Source: Streptomyces sp. NRRL S-337
Lineage (GTDB): Bacteria > Actinomycetota > Actinomycetes > Streptomycetales > Streptomycetaceae
Direction: 5' to 3'
Assembly: GCF_000720175.1 (NCBI RefSeq)
Contig: NZ_JOIX01000098.1
Coordinates: 1-25,775 of the forward strand
Length of the DNA: 25,775 bases
Each line of letters starts with the position of its first letter. Position 1 is the first letter of the stretch. This document shows, piece after piece, positions 15,467-22,761 of this stretch. A program made the position numbers and the translations under genes. Below the pieces are notes generated by a model. That model was not told the origin of the DNA, searched no databases, and was given only the letters and a program-made list of their open reading frames with translations.

Positions 15467-16734
15467 CGCAGGTAACGGGCCCGCACGGTACGGAACTTCG
15501 CCAGGCCGTCCTGCCAGGCGGCGACGATCTCGTCCGGGTCCGCACCCGCGTCGATCATCGTGCGCACGGCCGCCGAACCGGTCAGCCGGTCGATGCCGTG
15601 GTCCGGCCGCCACGCGAAGCCGCCCCAGACCCGTTTCGCCGTGACCAGCAGGCCGATGCCGGTGCGCACCGGGTCGAAGGCGGCCCGGTCGTGGACATGG
15701 AGCTGCACCCCGCCGATGGTCTTGCCTTGGAACTTGGAGAAGGTGGGCGCGAAGTACGCCTCCCTGAAGTGCACGCCGGGCAGGCCGAGTCCGGTGGCGG
15801 CCGCGGCCCAGCGCCGGTCGATGCCGTCGGCGCCGAGGAGTTCGAAGGGGCGGGTGGTGCCGCGGCCCTCGGAGAGGTTGGTGCCCTCGAAGAGGCAGGT
15901 GCCCGCGTAGACCAGCGCGGTGTCCGGGGTGGGCATGTTGGGGCTCGGGGGGACCCAGGGCAGGCCCGTCGCGTCGTAGAAGTCGCCGCGGTGCCAGCCG
16001 CTCATCCGCACGGTCGCGAGCTCCACCGCACGGCCGGCCGCCTGCGGGACGAACTCGCCGTTGAAGAGCAGGGCGAGTTCGGCCACCGTCAACCCGTGCG
16101 CCTGCGCGATCGGCTCGCGGCCGACGAACGAGGCGTAGGCCTTGTCCAGCACCGGGCCGGAGGCGAAGCGGCCGGTGACCGGGTTGGGCCGGTCCAGCAC
16201 CACGAAGCGCTTGCCGGCGAGGACGGCCGCCACCATGCAGTCGTAGAGCGTCCAGATGTAGGTGTAGAAGCGGGCGCCGACGTCCTGGATGTCGAAGACG
16301 ACGGTGTCCACACCGGAGGCGGTGAAGATGTCCGCGAGTTCCCGGCCGCTCTTGTTGTACGTGTCGTAGACCGGCAGCCCGGTGGCCGGGTCGTCGTAGC
16401 GGCCCTCGGACCCGCCCGCCTGCGCGGTGCCCCTGAAGCCGTGCTCGGGCCCGAAGACCGCGGTCAGCCGGACCCGCGGGTCGGCGTGCATCACGTCCAC
16501 GATGTGCCGCAGATCGGTCGTGACGCCCGTGGGGTTGGTGATGACGCCGACCCTTTCGCCCTCCAGGAGCCGGTAGCCGTCCGCGGCCAGCCGCGCGAAA
16601 CCGGTCCGCACCCGCCGGCCGCCCCGGTCCGGGCCGGCCGCCGCCCGCGCGGGCGCCGCGGCCGCGGTCAGGGCCGCACCGGCCGCGCCGGTCGCCGCCA
16701 GATGTCCGAGCAGAACGCGCCTCGACAGAGCCAT
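15451..16734 (-). CDS. namZ: DUF1343 / NamZ-type exo-beta-N-acetylmuramidase, Tat-exported
   Basis: A 427-residue secreted protein of the DUF1343 family, typified by NamZ, which removes terminal MurNAc from peptidoglycan fragments. The N-terminus MALSRRVLLGHLAATGAAGA is a twin-arginine signal, cleaved probably after ARAAA. The mature part shows VGVITNPTGV, VFGPEHGFRGTAQAG, VFDIQDVGARFYTYIWTL, SPNMPTPDTALVY and FEGTNLSEGRGTTRPFE, all family landmarks. I chose the ATG at 16734 because GGAGGT lies six bases upstream and it begins the signal peptide exactly; the frame is open 117 bases further. Role: cell-wall turnover and muramic acid recovery outside the cell. It is convergent with purM and divergent from the SDR operon. 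Confidence 0.9.
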   Translation of the reverse strand: MALSRRVLLGHLAATGAAGAALTAAAAPARAAAGPDRGGRRVRTGFARLAADGYRLLEGERVGVITNPTGVTTDLRHIVDVMHADPRVRLTAVFGPEHGFRGTAQAGGSEGRYDDPATGLPVYDTYNKSGRELADIFTASGVDTVVFDIQDVGARFYTYIWTLYDCMVAAVLAGKRFVVLDRPNPVTGRFASGPVLDKAYASFVGREPIAQAHGLTVAELALLFNGEFVPQAAGRAVELATVRMSGWHRGDFYDATGLPWVPPSPNMPTPDTALVYAGTCLFEGTNLSEGRGTTRPFELLGADGIDRRWAAAATGLGLPGVHFREAYFAPTFSKFQGKTIGGVQLHVHDRAAFDPVRTGIGLLVTAKRVWGGFAWRPDHGIDRLTGSAAVRTMIDAGADPDEIVAAWQDGLAKFRTVRARYLRYPPA

Positions 16735-16849
16735 CCGCACACCTCCGTGATCGCAGAAGCCAACCCGTACGTGCGGTGCGCACGCTAACGCGCCGGGCGG
16801 CGTCCGGGAACGGGACGGGCCGACCGGAAACCGACTCTTCCGCTCCCAC

Positions 16850-16866
16850 ATACCGACTGGTTAGTC
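16850..16866. promoter_or_regulatory. candidate TetR operator upstream of the SDR operon
   Basis: ATACCGACTGGTTAGTC contains GACT-4-AGTC half-sites. Its nine-base left half ATACCGACT is identical to the left half (on the reverse strand) of the palindrome at 22503-22520 upstream of the opposing operon. It lies about 40-57 bases before the SDR start, a typical promoter-overlapping position for a TetR-family repressor, and the regulator is encoded by the third gene of this operon. Confidence 0.5.
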
Positions 16867-16906
16867 TGCCTGTCAGTCGATCCGCGCGACCGAGGGAGAC
16901 ACCGCA

Positions 16907-17680
16907 GTGGAAGCCGTACGGGACAAGGCCGTCGTCGTGACCGGAGCGGGCGGGGGAATCGGCGCGGCGCTGGCCCGCCGGTTCGCCGCCGAAGGCGCCC
17001 GGGTCGTGGTCAACGACCTGGACGAGGCCAAGGCCAAGGGGACCGCCGCGGAGATCGGGGCGATCGCGGTCGCCGGGGACGCCTCCGGCATCGTCCAGGC
17101 TGCCCGCGAAGCACTCGGCGGCACCATCGACATCTTCTGCGCCAACGCCGGCGTCGGCACCGGCGGCGGCCCCGACGCGCCCGAGGACGACTGGGCGCTG
17201 GCCTGGGACGTCAACGTCATGGCGCACGTCCGGGCGGCCCGCGAGCTGGTACCGGAATGGCTGGCCCGCGGCAGCGGCCGCTTCGTCTCCACCGTCTCCG
17301 CGGCCGGCCTGCTCACCATGGTCGCCGCCGCGCCGTACAGCGTCACCAAGCACGGCGCCTACGCCTTCGCCGAATGGCTCTCGCTCACCTACCGGCACCG
17401 CGGGATCGCGGTGCACGCCATCTGTCCGCAGGGTGTACGCACCGACATGCTGGCCGCCACCGGAGCGGCCGGGGACCTGGTGCTCACGCCCACCGCCGTC
17501 GAGCCCGACGCCGTCGCCGACGCGCTGTGCGAGGCCATCGAGCAGGGCCGGTTCCTGGTCCTGCCGCACCCGGAGGTCGCGGAGTACTACACCGCCCGGG
17601 CCACCGACCCCGACCGCTGGCTGACCGCGATGAACCACCTCCAGCAGAAGCTGGAACAGCGCGAAGGGGGCGCCCGGTGA
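16907..17680 (+). CDS. SDR family oxidoreductase
   Basis: A 257-residue classical short-chain dehydrogenase. TGAGGGIG near residue 12 is the cofactor loop, NAGVG the structural motif, and Ser in STVSAAG with Tyr-x-x-x-Lys in YSVTKHG the catalytic residues. It starts at GTG 16907 after GAGGGAG. The next gene, an acyl-CoA synthetase, overlaps its stop (GTGA), and a TetR regulator follows. The setting points to oxidation of a hydroxyacyl or alcohol intermediate in fatty-acid or related acid catabolism. Exact substrate unknown. Confidence 0.9.
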   Translation: MEAVRDKAVVVTGAGGGIGAALARRFAAEGARVVVNDLDEAKAKGTAAEIGAIAVAGDASGIVQAAREALGGTIDIFCANAGVGTGGGPDAPEDDWALAWDVNVMAHVRAARELVPEWLARGSGRFVSTVSAAGLLTMVAAAPYSVTKHGAYAFAEWLSLTYRHRGIAVHAICPQGVRTDMLAATGAAGDLVLTPTAVEPDAVADALCEAIEQGRFLVLPHPEVAEYYTARATDPDRWLTAMNHLQQKLEQREGGAR

Positions 17681-19338
17681 CCTCGTACCACGACAAGCCC
17701 TGGCTGGCCCTGCTCACCGACGCCCAGCGCGGCCCGGTCCAGCCGCCGCCCTCCGTCCTGCACGCCTTCCGCGCCGCCGCCCGCAAGGCCCCCGACCGCA
17801 CCGCGCTCGCCTACTTCGACGGCCGGCTGTCCTACGCCGAGACCGACGCGCTCTCCGACGGCATCGCCGCCCACCTCGCCGACCGCGGCTTCCGGCCCGG
17901 CGACCGCGCCGCGATCATGCTGCAGAACACCCCGCAGTTCGTCCTCGCGCTGCTCGGCGTCTGGAAGGCCGGCGGGGTCGTCGTGCCGGTCAACCCCATG
18001 TACAAGTCCGCCGAACTGCGGCACGTCCTGGACGACGCCGAGGTCACCGCCGTGATCTGCGCCGACCGCACCTGGGACGGCTTCCTGCGCACCACCGCCG
18101 CCGCCGCGCCCTCCGTACGCCTCGCGCTGACCACCTCCGAGCGGGAACTGCAGACCCGCGACGACGCCCGGGTACTGCGCGGGGCGCCGCTCGGGCCGCA
18201 GGAGGGCGCCGACGACCTGCTGACCGCCGCCCGCGCCGCTACGGGGCGAGCCGCACCGCCGGCCGGTCCCGGGCCGGCCGCCGACGACATCGCGCTGATC
18301 AGCTACACCTCCGGCACCAGCGGCACGCCCAAGGGCGCCACCAACACCCACGGTAACCTCACCTACAACGCCGAACGCCAGCGCACCGGCCACGGCCTGC
18401 CAGAAGGCACCACGTACTTCGCGCTCGCCCCGCTCTTCCACATCACCGGCATGGTCTGCGAACTGGCCACCTGCTTCGCGAACGGCGGCACCCTGGTGCT
18501 CGCGTACCGCTTCGAGGCCGGCGTCGTCCTGGACGCCTTCCTGGAGCACCGCCCCGCCTACACGGTCGGCCCCTCCACCGCCTACATGGCACTGATGGCC
18601 CACCCGGACGTCACCCGCGACCACTTCGCGTCCTTCGCGATCATGTCGTCCGGCGGCGCGCCGCTGCCGCCCGCCCTCGTCGAGAAGTTCCGCACCGCCT
18701 TCGGGCCGTACCTCCACAACGGCTACGGCCTGACCGAGTGCACCGCACCGTGCGCGAGCGTGCCGCCCGGCCGGGAAGCGCCGGTGGACAAGGCCTCCGG
18801 GACGCTCGCGGTCGGCGTGCCCGGCCCGGACACCGTCGTGCGGATCGTCGACGACAACGGCGCCGACCTGCCGTTCGGCGAACCGGGCGAGATCGCGGTC
18901 CGCGGCCCCCAGGTCGTCCCCGGCTACTGGCGCCGCCCGGACGCCACCGCCGAGGCCCTCCCGGACGGCGAACTGCGCACCGGCGACATCGGCTTCATGG
19001 ACACCGACGGCTGGCTCTACGTCGTCGACCGCAAGAAGGACATGATCAACGCCTCCGGCTTCAAGGTGTGGCCGCGCGAGGTCGAGGACGTCCTCTACGG
19101 CCACCCGGCGGTGCGCGAGGCGGCGGTGGTCGGGGTGCCCGACGCCTACCGCGGCGAGTCGGTCAAGGCGTACGTGAGCCTGCGTCCGGGGGCCGACGTG
19201 CCGCCCGCCGAGCTGGCGGCGTACTGCAAGGAACGGCTCGCGGCGTACAAATATCCCCGTGAGGTGGAGATCCTGACCGAGCTCCCCAAGACCACGAGTG
19301 GCAAGATCCTCCGACGGGAGCTGCGCCACCGCGCATGA
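17677..19338 (+). CDS. long-chain acyl-CoA synthetase (FadD-type)
   Basis: A 553-residue adenylate-forming acyl-CoA synthetase, beginning at GTG 17677 inside the SDR stop after AAGGGGG. Motifs in order: P-loop YTSGTSGTPKG (about 209-219), NGYGLTECTAP, TGDIGFMDTDGWLYVVDRKK (about 435-456) and PKTTSGKILRREL with the catalytic Lys near 541. It activates a carboxylic acid to its CoA ester for beta-oxidation. It is coupled to the SDR upstream and TetR downstream, and faces an acyl-CoA dehydrogenase operon. It is clearly distinct from the fatty acyl-AMP ligase at 5290, having no TLLVS run and no carrier protein partner. Confidence 0.92.
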   Translation: MTSYHDKPWLALLTDAQRGPVQPPPSVLHAFRAAARKAPDRTALAYFDGRLSYAETDALSDGIAAHLADRGFRPGDRAAIMLQNTPQFVLALLGVWKAGGVVVPVNPMYKSAELRHVLDDAEVTAVICADRTWDGFLRTTAAAAPSVRLALTTSERELQTRDDARVLRGAPLGPQEGADDLLTAARAATGRAAPPAGPGPAADDIALISYTSGTSGTPKGATNTHGNLTYNAERQRTGHGLPEGTTYFALAPLFHITGMVCELATCFANGGTLVLAYRFEAGVVLDAFLEHRPAYTVGPSTAYMALMAHPDVTRDHFASFAIMSSGGAPLPPALVEKFRTAFGPYLHNGYGLTECTAPCASVPPGREAPVDKASGTLAVGVPGPDTVVRIVDDNGADLPFGEPGEIAVRGPQVVPGYWRRPDATAEALPDGELRTGDIGFMDTDGWLYVVDRKKDMINASGFKVWPREVEDVLYGHPAVREAAVVGVPDAYRGESVKAYVSLRPGADVPPAELAAYCKERLAAYKYPREVEILTELPKTTSGKILRRELRHRA

Positions 19339-19976
19339 CGTACGACGAAGGACAGGTGAGGGCGATGGCCGGCACGAAGGACGGCACCGGCAACGGCAAC
19401 GGCGGCACGAAGCCGGTGGCGCGGCGGCTGCTGGCCACCGCCACCAGGCTCTTCGCGGAGCAGGGCTACGACCGCACCTCCGTCCAGGAGATCGTGGACG
19501 CGGCGGGCGTCACCAAGGGCGCCCTCTACCACTACTTCGGCTCCAAGGACGACCTGCTGCACGAGGTCTACGGCCGGGTGCTGCGGCTCCAGCAGGAGCG
19601 GCTGGACCACTTCGCCGACGCCGACGCCCCGGTCGAGCAGCGCCTGCGCGACGCCGCCGCCGACGTCGTCGTCACCACCATCGAGAACCTCGACGACACC
19701 AAGATCTTCTTCCGGTCGATGCACCACCTCGGCCCGGAGAAGGACAAGCAGGTACGCGCCGAACGCCGGCGCTACCACGAACGGTTCCGCGCCCTGATCG
19801 AGGAGGGCCAGCGCTCCGGCGTCTTCGCCGCCGACATCCCCGCCGACCTCGTCGTCGACTACCACTTCGGCTCCGTCCACCACCTCGGCACCTGGTACCG
19901 GGAGAACGGCCCCCTCACCCCCCAGCAGGTCGCCGACCACTTGGCCGACCTGCTACTGCGGGCGCTGCGGCCGTAA
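19335..19976 (+). CDS. TetR family transcriptional regulator
   Basis: A 213-residue repressor-type regulator. The N-terminal helix-turn-helix is plain: ATRLFAEQGYDRTSVQEIVD then AAGVTKGALYHYFGSKDDLL (about residues 36-75). A variable ligand domain follows, with TetR_C-like helices. ATG 19335 overlaps the synthetase stop (ATGA). ATG 19365, ten residues in, has a GTGAGGG site and could be the real start, since the first ~25 residues are Gly/Asn/Thr-rich. It probably binds the palindromes at 16850 and 22503 and releases them on an acyl-CoA, linking both arms of the locus; this is inferred from position and site similarity. Confidence 0.9.
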   Translation: MTYDEGQVRAMAGTKDGTGNGNGGTKPVARRLLATATRLFAEQGYDRTSVQEIVDAAGVTKGALYHYFGSKDDLLHEVYGRVLRLQQERLDHFADADAPVEQRLRDAAADVVVTTIENLDDTKIFFRSMHHLGPEKDKQVRAERRRYHERFRALIEEGQRSGVFAADIPADLVVDYHFGSVHHLGTWYRENGPLTPQQVADHLADLLLRALRP

Positions 19977-20174
19977 CGCCGACGGGCGGGGGCGGGCGGC
20001 GCCGGCGGGGCTGGGTGACACCCGGGGACACCCCGCCTGGGAACACCCCGCCAGGGGACACCCGTCACGGAACACCCGTCACGGAATACCCGCCACCCCT
20101 GCCGCGTTGTCGGCCCCGAGGGGGCGCTCGCGACCCCTACGGGATCTGTTCGACGCCCCCCTACGGGACACCCC
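19977..20174. repeat. convergent intergenic region with iterated GGG-n-ACACCC palindromes
   Basis: Between the tetR stop and the end of the opposing acyl-CoA dehydrogenase gene. Six degenerate units follow one another: GGGTGACACCC (20013), GGGGACACCCC (20024), GGGAACACCCC (20039), GGGGACACCC (20054), GGAACACCC (20069) and GGAATACCCG (20083), spaced 11-15 bases apart. Within them ACACCCGTCACGGA is a perfect 14-bp tandem repeat (20058-20071, 20072-20085). The small self-complementary units may act as a bidirectional terminator. Confidence 0.65.
20112..20167 (+). repeat. dispersed repeat, copy 1 (56 bp)
   Basis: Matches in inverted orientation the segment 25526-25582. The 28 bases 20127-20154 (beginning CTCGCGACCCCTACGGG) are identical, with a few differences on either side. 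Each copy contains CCCCTACGGG twice (here 20134 and 20158), and a GC-rich ggcccc/ggggc stem lies at its start. It is non-coding, located just past the end of the acyl-CoA dehydrogenase gene. Confidence 0.8.
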
Positions 20175-21389
20175 CTACAGGTACCGCTTCAACTCCCGCC
20201 GGGCCAGCGACCGCTGGTGGACCTCGTCCGGGCCGTCCGCCAGGCGAAGGGTGCGGGCCGCGGCCCACAGTTCGGCCAGCGGGAAGTCCTGGCTCACGCC
20301 GCCCGCGCCGTGCAGCTGGACGGCCTTGTCGAGGATGTCGACGACCGTGCGCGGCGTGGCGATCTTGATGGCCTGGATCTCGGTGTGCGCGCCCTTGTTG
20401 CCGACGGTGTCCATCAGCCAGGCGGTCTTCAGCACCAGCAGCCGCAGCTGCTCCACCGCCACCCGCGCGTCGGCGATCCACTCCTGGACCACGCCCTGCT
20501 GGGCCAGCGGCTTGCCGAACGCCGTACGGGCCACCGCCCGCTCACACATCAGCTCGATGGCCCGCTCGGCCATGCCGATCAGCCGCATGCAGTGGTGGAT
20601 CCGGCCGGGACCGAGCCGGGCCTGGGCGATGCCGAAGCCGCCGCCCTCCTCGCCGATCAGATGGCCCACCGGCACCCGTACGTCGTGGAAGACCACCTCC
20701 GCGTGCCCGCCGTGGTAGTGGTCCTCGTACCCGTAGACCTGCATGGCACGCTTCACCTCCACACCGGGGGTGTCGCGCGGCACCAGCACCATCGACTGCT
20801 GGCGGCGCAGGTCCGCGCCGTCCGGGTCGGTCTTGCCCATCACGATGAAGATCTGGCACAGCGGGTTCATCGCCCCGGAGATGTACCACTTGCGGCCGTT
20901 GATGACGTAGTCGTCGCCGTCCCGCTCGATGCGCGTGGTGATGTTGGTGGCGTCCGACGAGGCCACCTCCGGCTCGGTCATCGCGAACGCCGACCGGATC
21001 TCGCCGGCCAGCAGCGGCTCCAGCCACTGCTTCTTCTGCGCCTCGTTGCCGAACTGGGCCAGCACCTCCATGTTGCCGGTGTCCGGCGCCGCGCAGTTCA
21101 GCGCGGTCGGCGCCAGCTGCGGGCTGCGGCCGGTGATCTCGGCCAGCGGCGCGTACTGGAGGTTGGTCAGCCCGGCGCCGTACTCCTCGTCCGGGAGGAA
21201 CAGGTTCCACAGCCCCTGCCGGCGGGCCTCGGCCTTCAGTTCCTCGACGACCGCCGGGGTGTCCCACGGCGAGGCGAGGGCTTCCCGCTGCTCGTGGGCG
21301 GTCCGCTCGGCCGGGAGGACGTGCTCGTCCATGAACGTCAGCAGCCGCGCGCGCAGCTCCTCGGTCCGGGCGTCGAATGCGAAGTCCAT
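20175..21389 (-). CDS. acyl-CoA dehydrogenase (ACAD10/11-like)
   Basis: A 404-residue FAD-dependent acyl-CoA dehydrogenase. Visible are the N-terminal helical domain, the FAD/substrate segment FAMTEPEVASSDATNI, the KWYISGAM strand, RTAFGKPLAQQG and the C-terminal QLHGAGGVSQDFPLAELWAAARTLRLADG. It introduces the alpha,beta double bond in beta-oxidation. The ATG lies five bases after the stop of the phosphotransferase gene, with GGAAGG upstream inside that gene's end. The pairing of an aminoglycoside-phosphotransferase-fold protein with this subclass mirrors the domain pair in animal ACAD10/ACAD11, which handle 4-hydroxy acids by phosphorylation and elimination. That suggests a hydroxy-acid substrate. 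Confidence 0.92.
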   Translation of the reverse strand: MDFAFDARTEELRARLLTFMDEHVLPAERTAHEQREALASPWDTPAVVEELKAEARRQGLWNLFLPDEEYGAGLTNLQYAPLAEITGRSPQLAPTALNCAAPDTGNMEVLAQFGNEAQKKQWLEPLLAGEIRSAFAMTEPEVASSDATNITTRIERDGDDYVINGRKWYISGAMNPLCQIFIVMGKTDPDGADLRRQQSMVLVPRDTPGVEVKRAMQVYGYEDHYHGGHAEVVFHDVRVPVGHLIGEEGGGFGIAQARLGPGRIHHCMRLIGMAERAIELMCERAVARTAFGKPLAQQGVVQEWIADARVAVEQLRLLVLKTAWLMDTVGNKGAHTEIQAIKIATPRTVVDILDKAVQLHGAGGVSQDFPLAELWAAARTLRLADGPDEVHQRSLARRELKRYL

Positions 21390-21394
21390 GGGGC

Positions 21395-22447
21395 TCAGCC
21401 TTCCTTGAGGGTGGTCAGTCCGCGGTCGATGAAGACGGGCACGAGCTCGCCGATCCGGTCGAAACCGGCACCGACGGTCTGGCCGAGTGTGAAGCGGTAG
21501 TGGATGCCTTCGAGGATCACCGCGAGCTTGAACCAGGCGAACGCGGTGTACCAGGCGATGGCCGAGGTGTCCCGGCCCGAGCGGGCCGCGTAGCGCTCGA
21601 TCAGCTCGGCGGGGGAGGGGTGGCCCGGGGCGCCGCTGGTGGTGCTCACCGGGGACTCGGGCAGGCCGAGGTCGGAGCTGTACATCGCCAGCAGGCCGAG
21701 GTCGGTCAGCGGATCGCCGAGCGTGGACATCTCCCAGTCCAGTACGGCCTTGATGGTGTCGTCGGCGCCGACCAGGACGTTGTCCAGCCGGTAGTCGCCG
21801 TGCACGACGGCCGGCGCGGAGGAGGCGGGCAGCGCCCGGCCGAGCGCCTCGTGCAGCTCGTCGATCCCGGCCAGTTCACGGTTCTTCGAGGCGGCCAGCT
21901 GCTTGCCCCAGCGCCGCAGCTGACGCTCCAGGAAGCCGTCCGGGCGGCCGAAGTCGCCCAGCCCCACCGCCTCCGGCTCCACGGCGTGCAGCTCCACCAG
22001 CGTGTCCACGAGCGACAGCACCACGGCCCGGGTGCGCTCCGGGCCGAGCGGCGCCAGCTGGGCGGCGGTGCGGTACGGCGTGCCCTCGACCAGCTCCATC
22101 ACGTAGAACGGGGCGCCGATCACCGACTCGTCCTCGCACAGCAGCAGGGTCCCGGGCACCGGCACCGGCGTCGGGTGCAGCGCACTGATCACCCGGTGCT
22201 CACGCCGCATGTCGTGCGCGGTGGCCAGGACGTGGCCGAGCGGCGGCCGGCGGACGACCCAGCGGGCGGCGCCGTCGGTGACCCGGTAGGTGAGGTTGGA
22301 CCGCCCGCCCTCGATCAGCTCCGCCCGCAGCGGGCCGCCGGCCAGCCCGGGCCGCTCCCGGTCCAGGTGCGCGCGCAACCGCGCCAGGTCGAGGCCGGGG
22401 GGATCCTCCCGGTCCGGGGCCGTGGGGGGAGGGGTGCCCTTGCTCAT
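21395..22447 (-). CDS. aminoglycoside-phosphotransferase-fold kinase, partner of the acyl-CoA dehydrogenase
   Basis: A 350-residue APH-family small-molecule kinase. The glycine-rich start EGGRSNLTYRV, the catalytic loop VVHGDYRLDNVLV (about 212-224) and the metal-binding LDWEMSTLGDP identify the fold. FYVMELVEGTPYR is also typical of the acyl-CoA-dehydrogenase-linked branch. The ATG at 22447 follows GGAGGAG; the open frame extends 57 bases further without a site. By analogy with ACAD10/11 it may phosphorylate 4-hydroxyacyl-CoA so the dehydrogenase partner can remove phosphate and water equivalents. It is not expected to be a drug-resistance gene despite the family name. Transcription probably starts near the palindrome at 22503. 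Confidence 0.9.
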   Translation of the reverse strand: MSKGTPPPTAPDREDPPGLDLARLRAHLDRERPGLAGGPLRAELIEGGRSNLTYRVTDGAARWVVRRPPLGHVLATAHDMRREHRVISALHPTPVPVPGTLLLCEDESVIGAPFYVMELVEGTPYRTAAQLAPLGPERTRAVVLSLVDTLVELHAVEPEAVGLGDFGRPDGFLERQLRRWGKQLAASKNRELAGIDELHEALGRALPASSAPAVVHGDYRLDNVLVGADDTIKAVLDWEMSTLGDPLTDLGLLAMYSSDLGLPESPVSTTSGAPGHPSPAELIERYAARSGRDTSAIAWYTAFAWFKLAVILEGIHYRFTLGQTVGAGFDRIGELVPVFIDRGLTTLKEG

Positions 22448-22502
22448 CGTGCTCCTCCGTGGGGAGTGGACGGTCCGACGGTCGATCGGTCGTGCCCCGA
22501 TC

Positions 22503-22520
22503 ATGCCGACTAGTCGGTAT
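22503..22520. promoter_or_regulatory. candidate TetR operator upstream of the kinase-dehydrogenase operon
   Basis: ATGCCGACTAGTCGGTAT is an 18-bp palindrome with a perfect 12-bp core CCGACTAGTCGG (22506-22517) and one mismatched pair outside it. It is centred about 65 bases upstream of the kinase start. On the reverse strand its left half reads ATACCGACT, the same nine bases as at 16850 in the other operon. Confidence 0.6.
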
Positions 22521-22596
22521 GGCGTCCAGTGGCGGTACGTGGGGCGTCCGTCACGCGCCGCCGCACGGAAGGATTCCGGTCACCCGCGGCCGCGCC

Positions 22597-22761
22597 GCCT
22601 CATGCCTGACCCGGCCACCCGTGGCCACGGCCTCATGCCTGACCCGGCCACCCGTGGCCATGGCCTCAGGCATGACGGGCCAAACGACGACAGCGGCCTC
22701 AGGCGTGACAGGCCGACCAACGACAGCCGCCTCAGGCGTGACAGGCCACCGGCACCCCGCC
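22597..22761 (+). repeat. 33-bp minisatellite, five units in two sub-types
   Basis: Units begin GCCTCA at 22597, 22630, 22663, 22696 and 22729, exactly 33 bases apart. Units 1 and 2 differ by one base; units 3 to 5 form a second sub-type (GCCTCAGGCRTGACRGGCC). Unit 5 overlaps the end of the metallo-hydrolase gene, whose stop codon (22734-22732) lies inside it. The first four units therefore look like copies of the gene's 3' end spread downstream. There are no spacers, so this is not a CRISPR array. Confidence 0.85.

Noticed and set aside
16735..16851. 39-residue N-terminal extension of NamZ
   Set aside because: A GGAGGT site and a Tat signal peptide both begin at the 16734 ATG; the extension would bury the signal.
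14246..17638. 1130-codon minus-strand open frame across purM, namZ and the SDR gene
   Set aside because: It crosses three recognisable genes out of frame and has no family signature.
21395..22447. Antibiotic-resistance aminoglycoside phosphotransferase
   Set aside because: The coupling to an acyl-CoA dehydrogenase and the family branch point to acyl metabolism, not drug modification.
22597..22761. CRISPR array
   Set aside because: The 33-bp units are contiguous with no spacers, and no cas genes are present.
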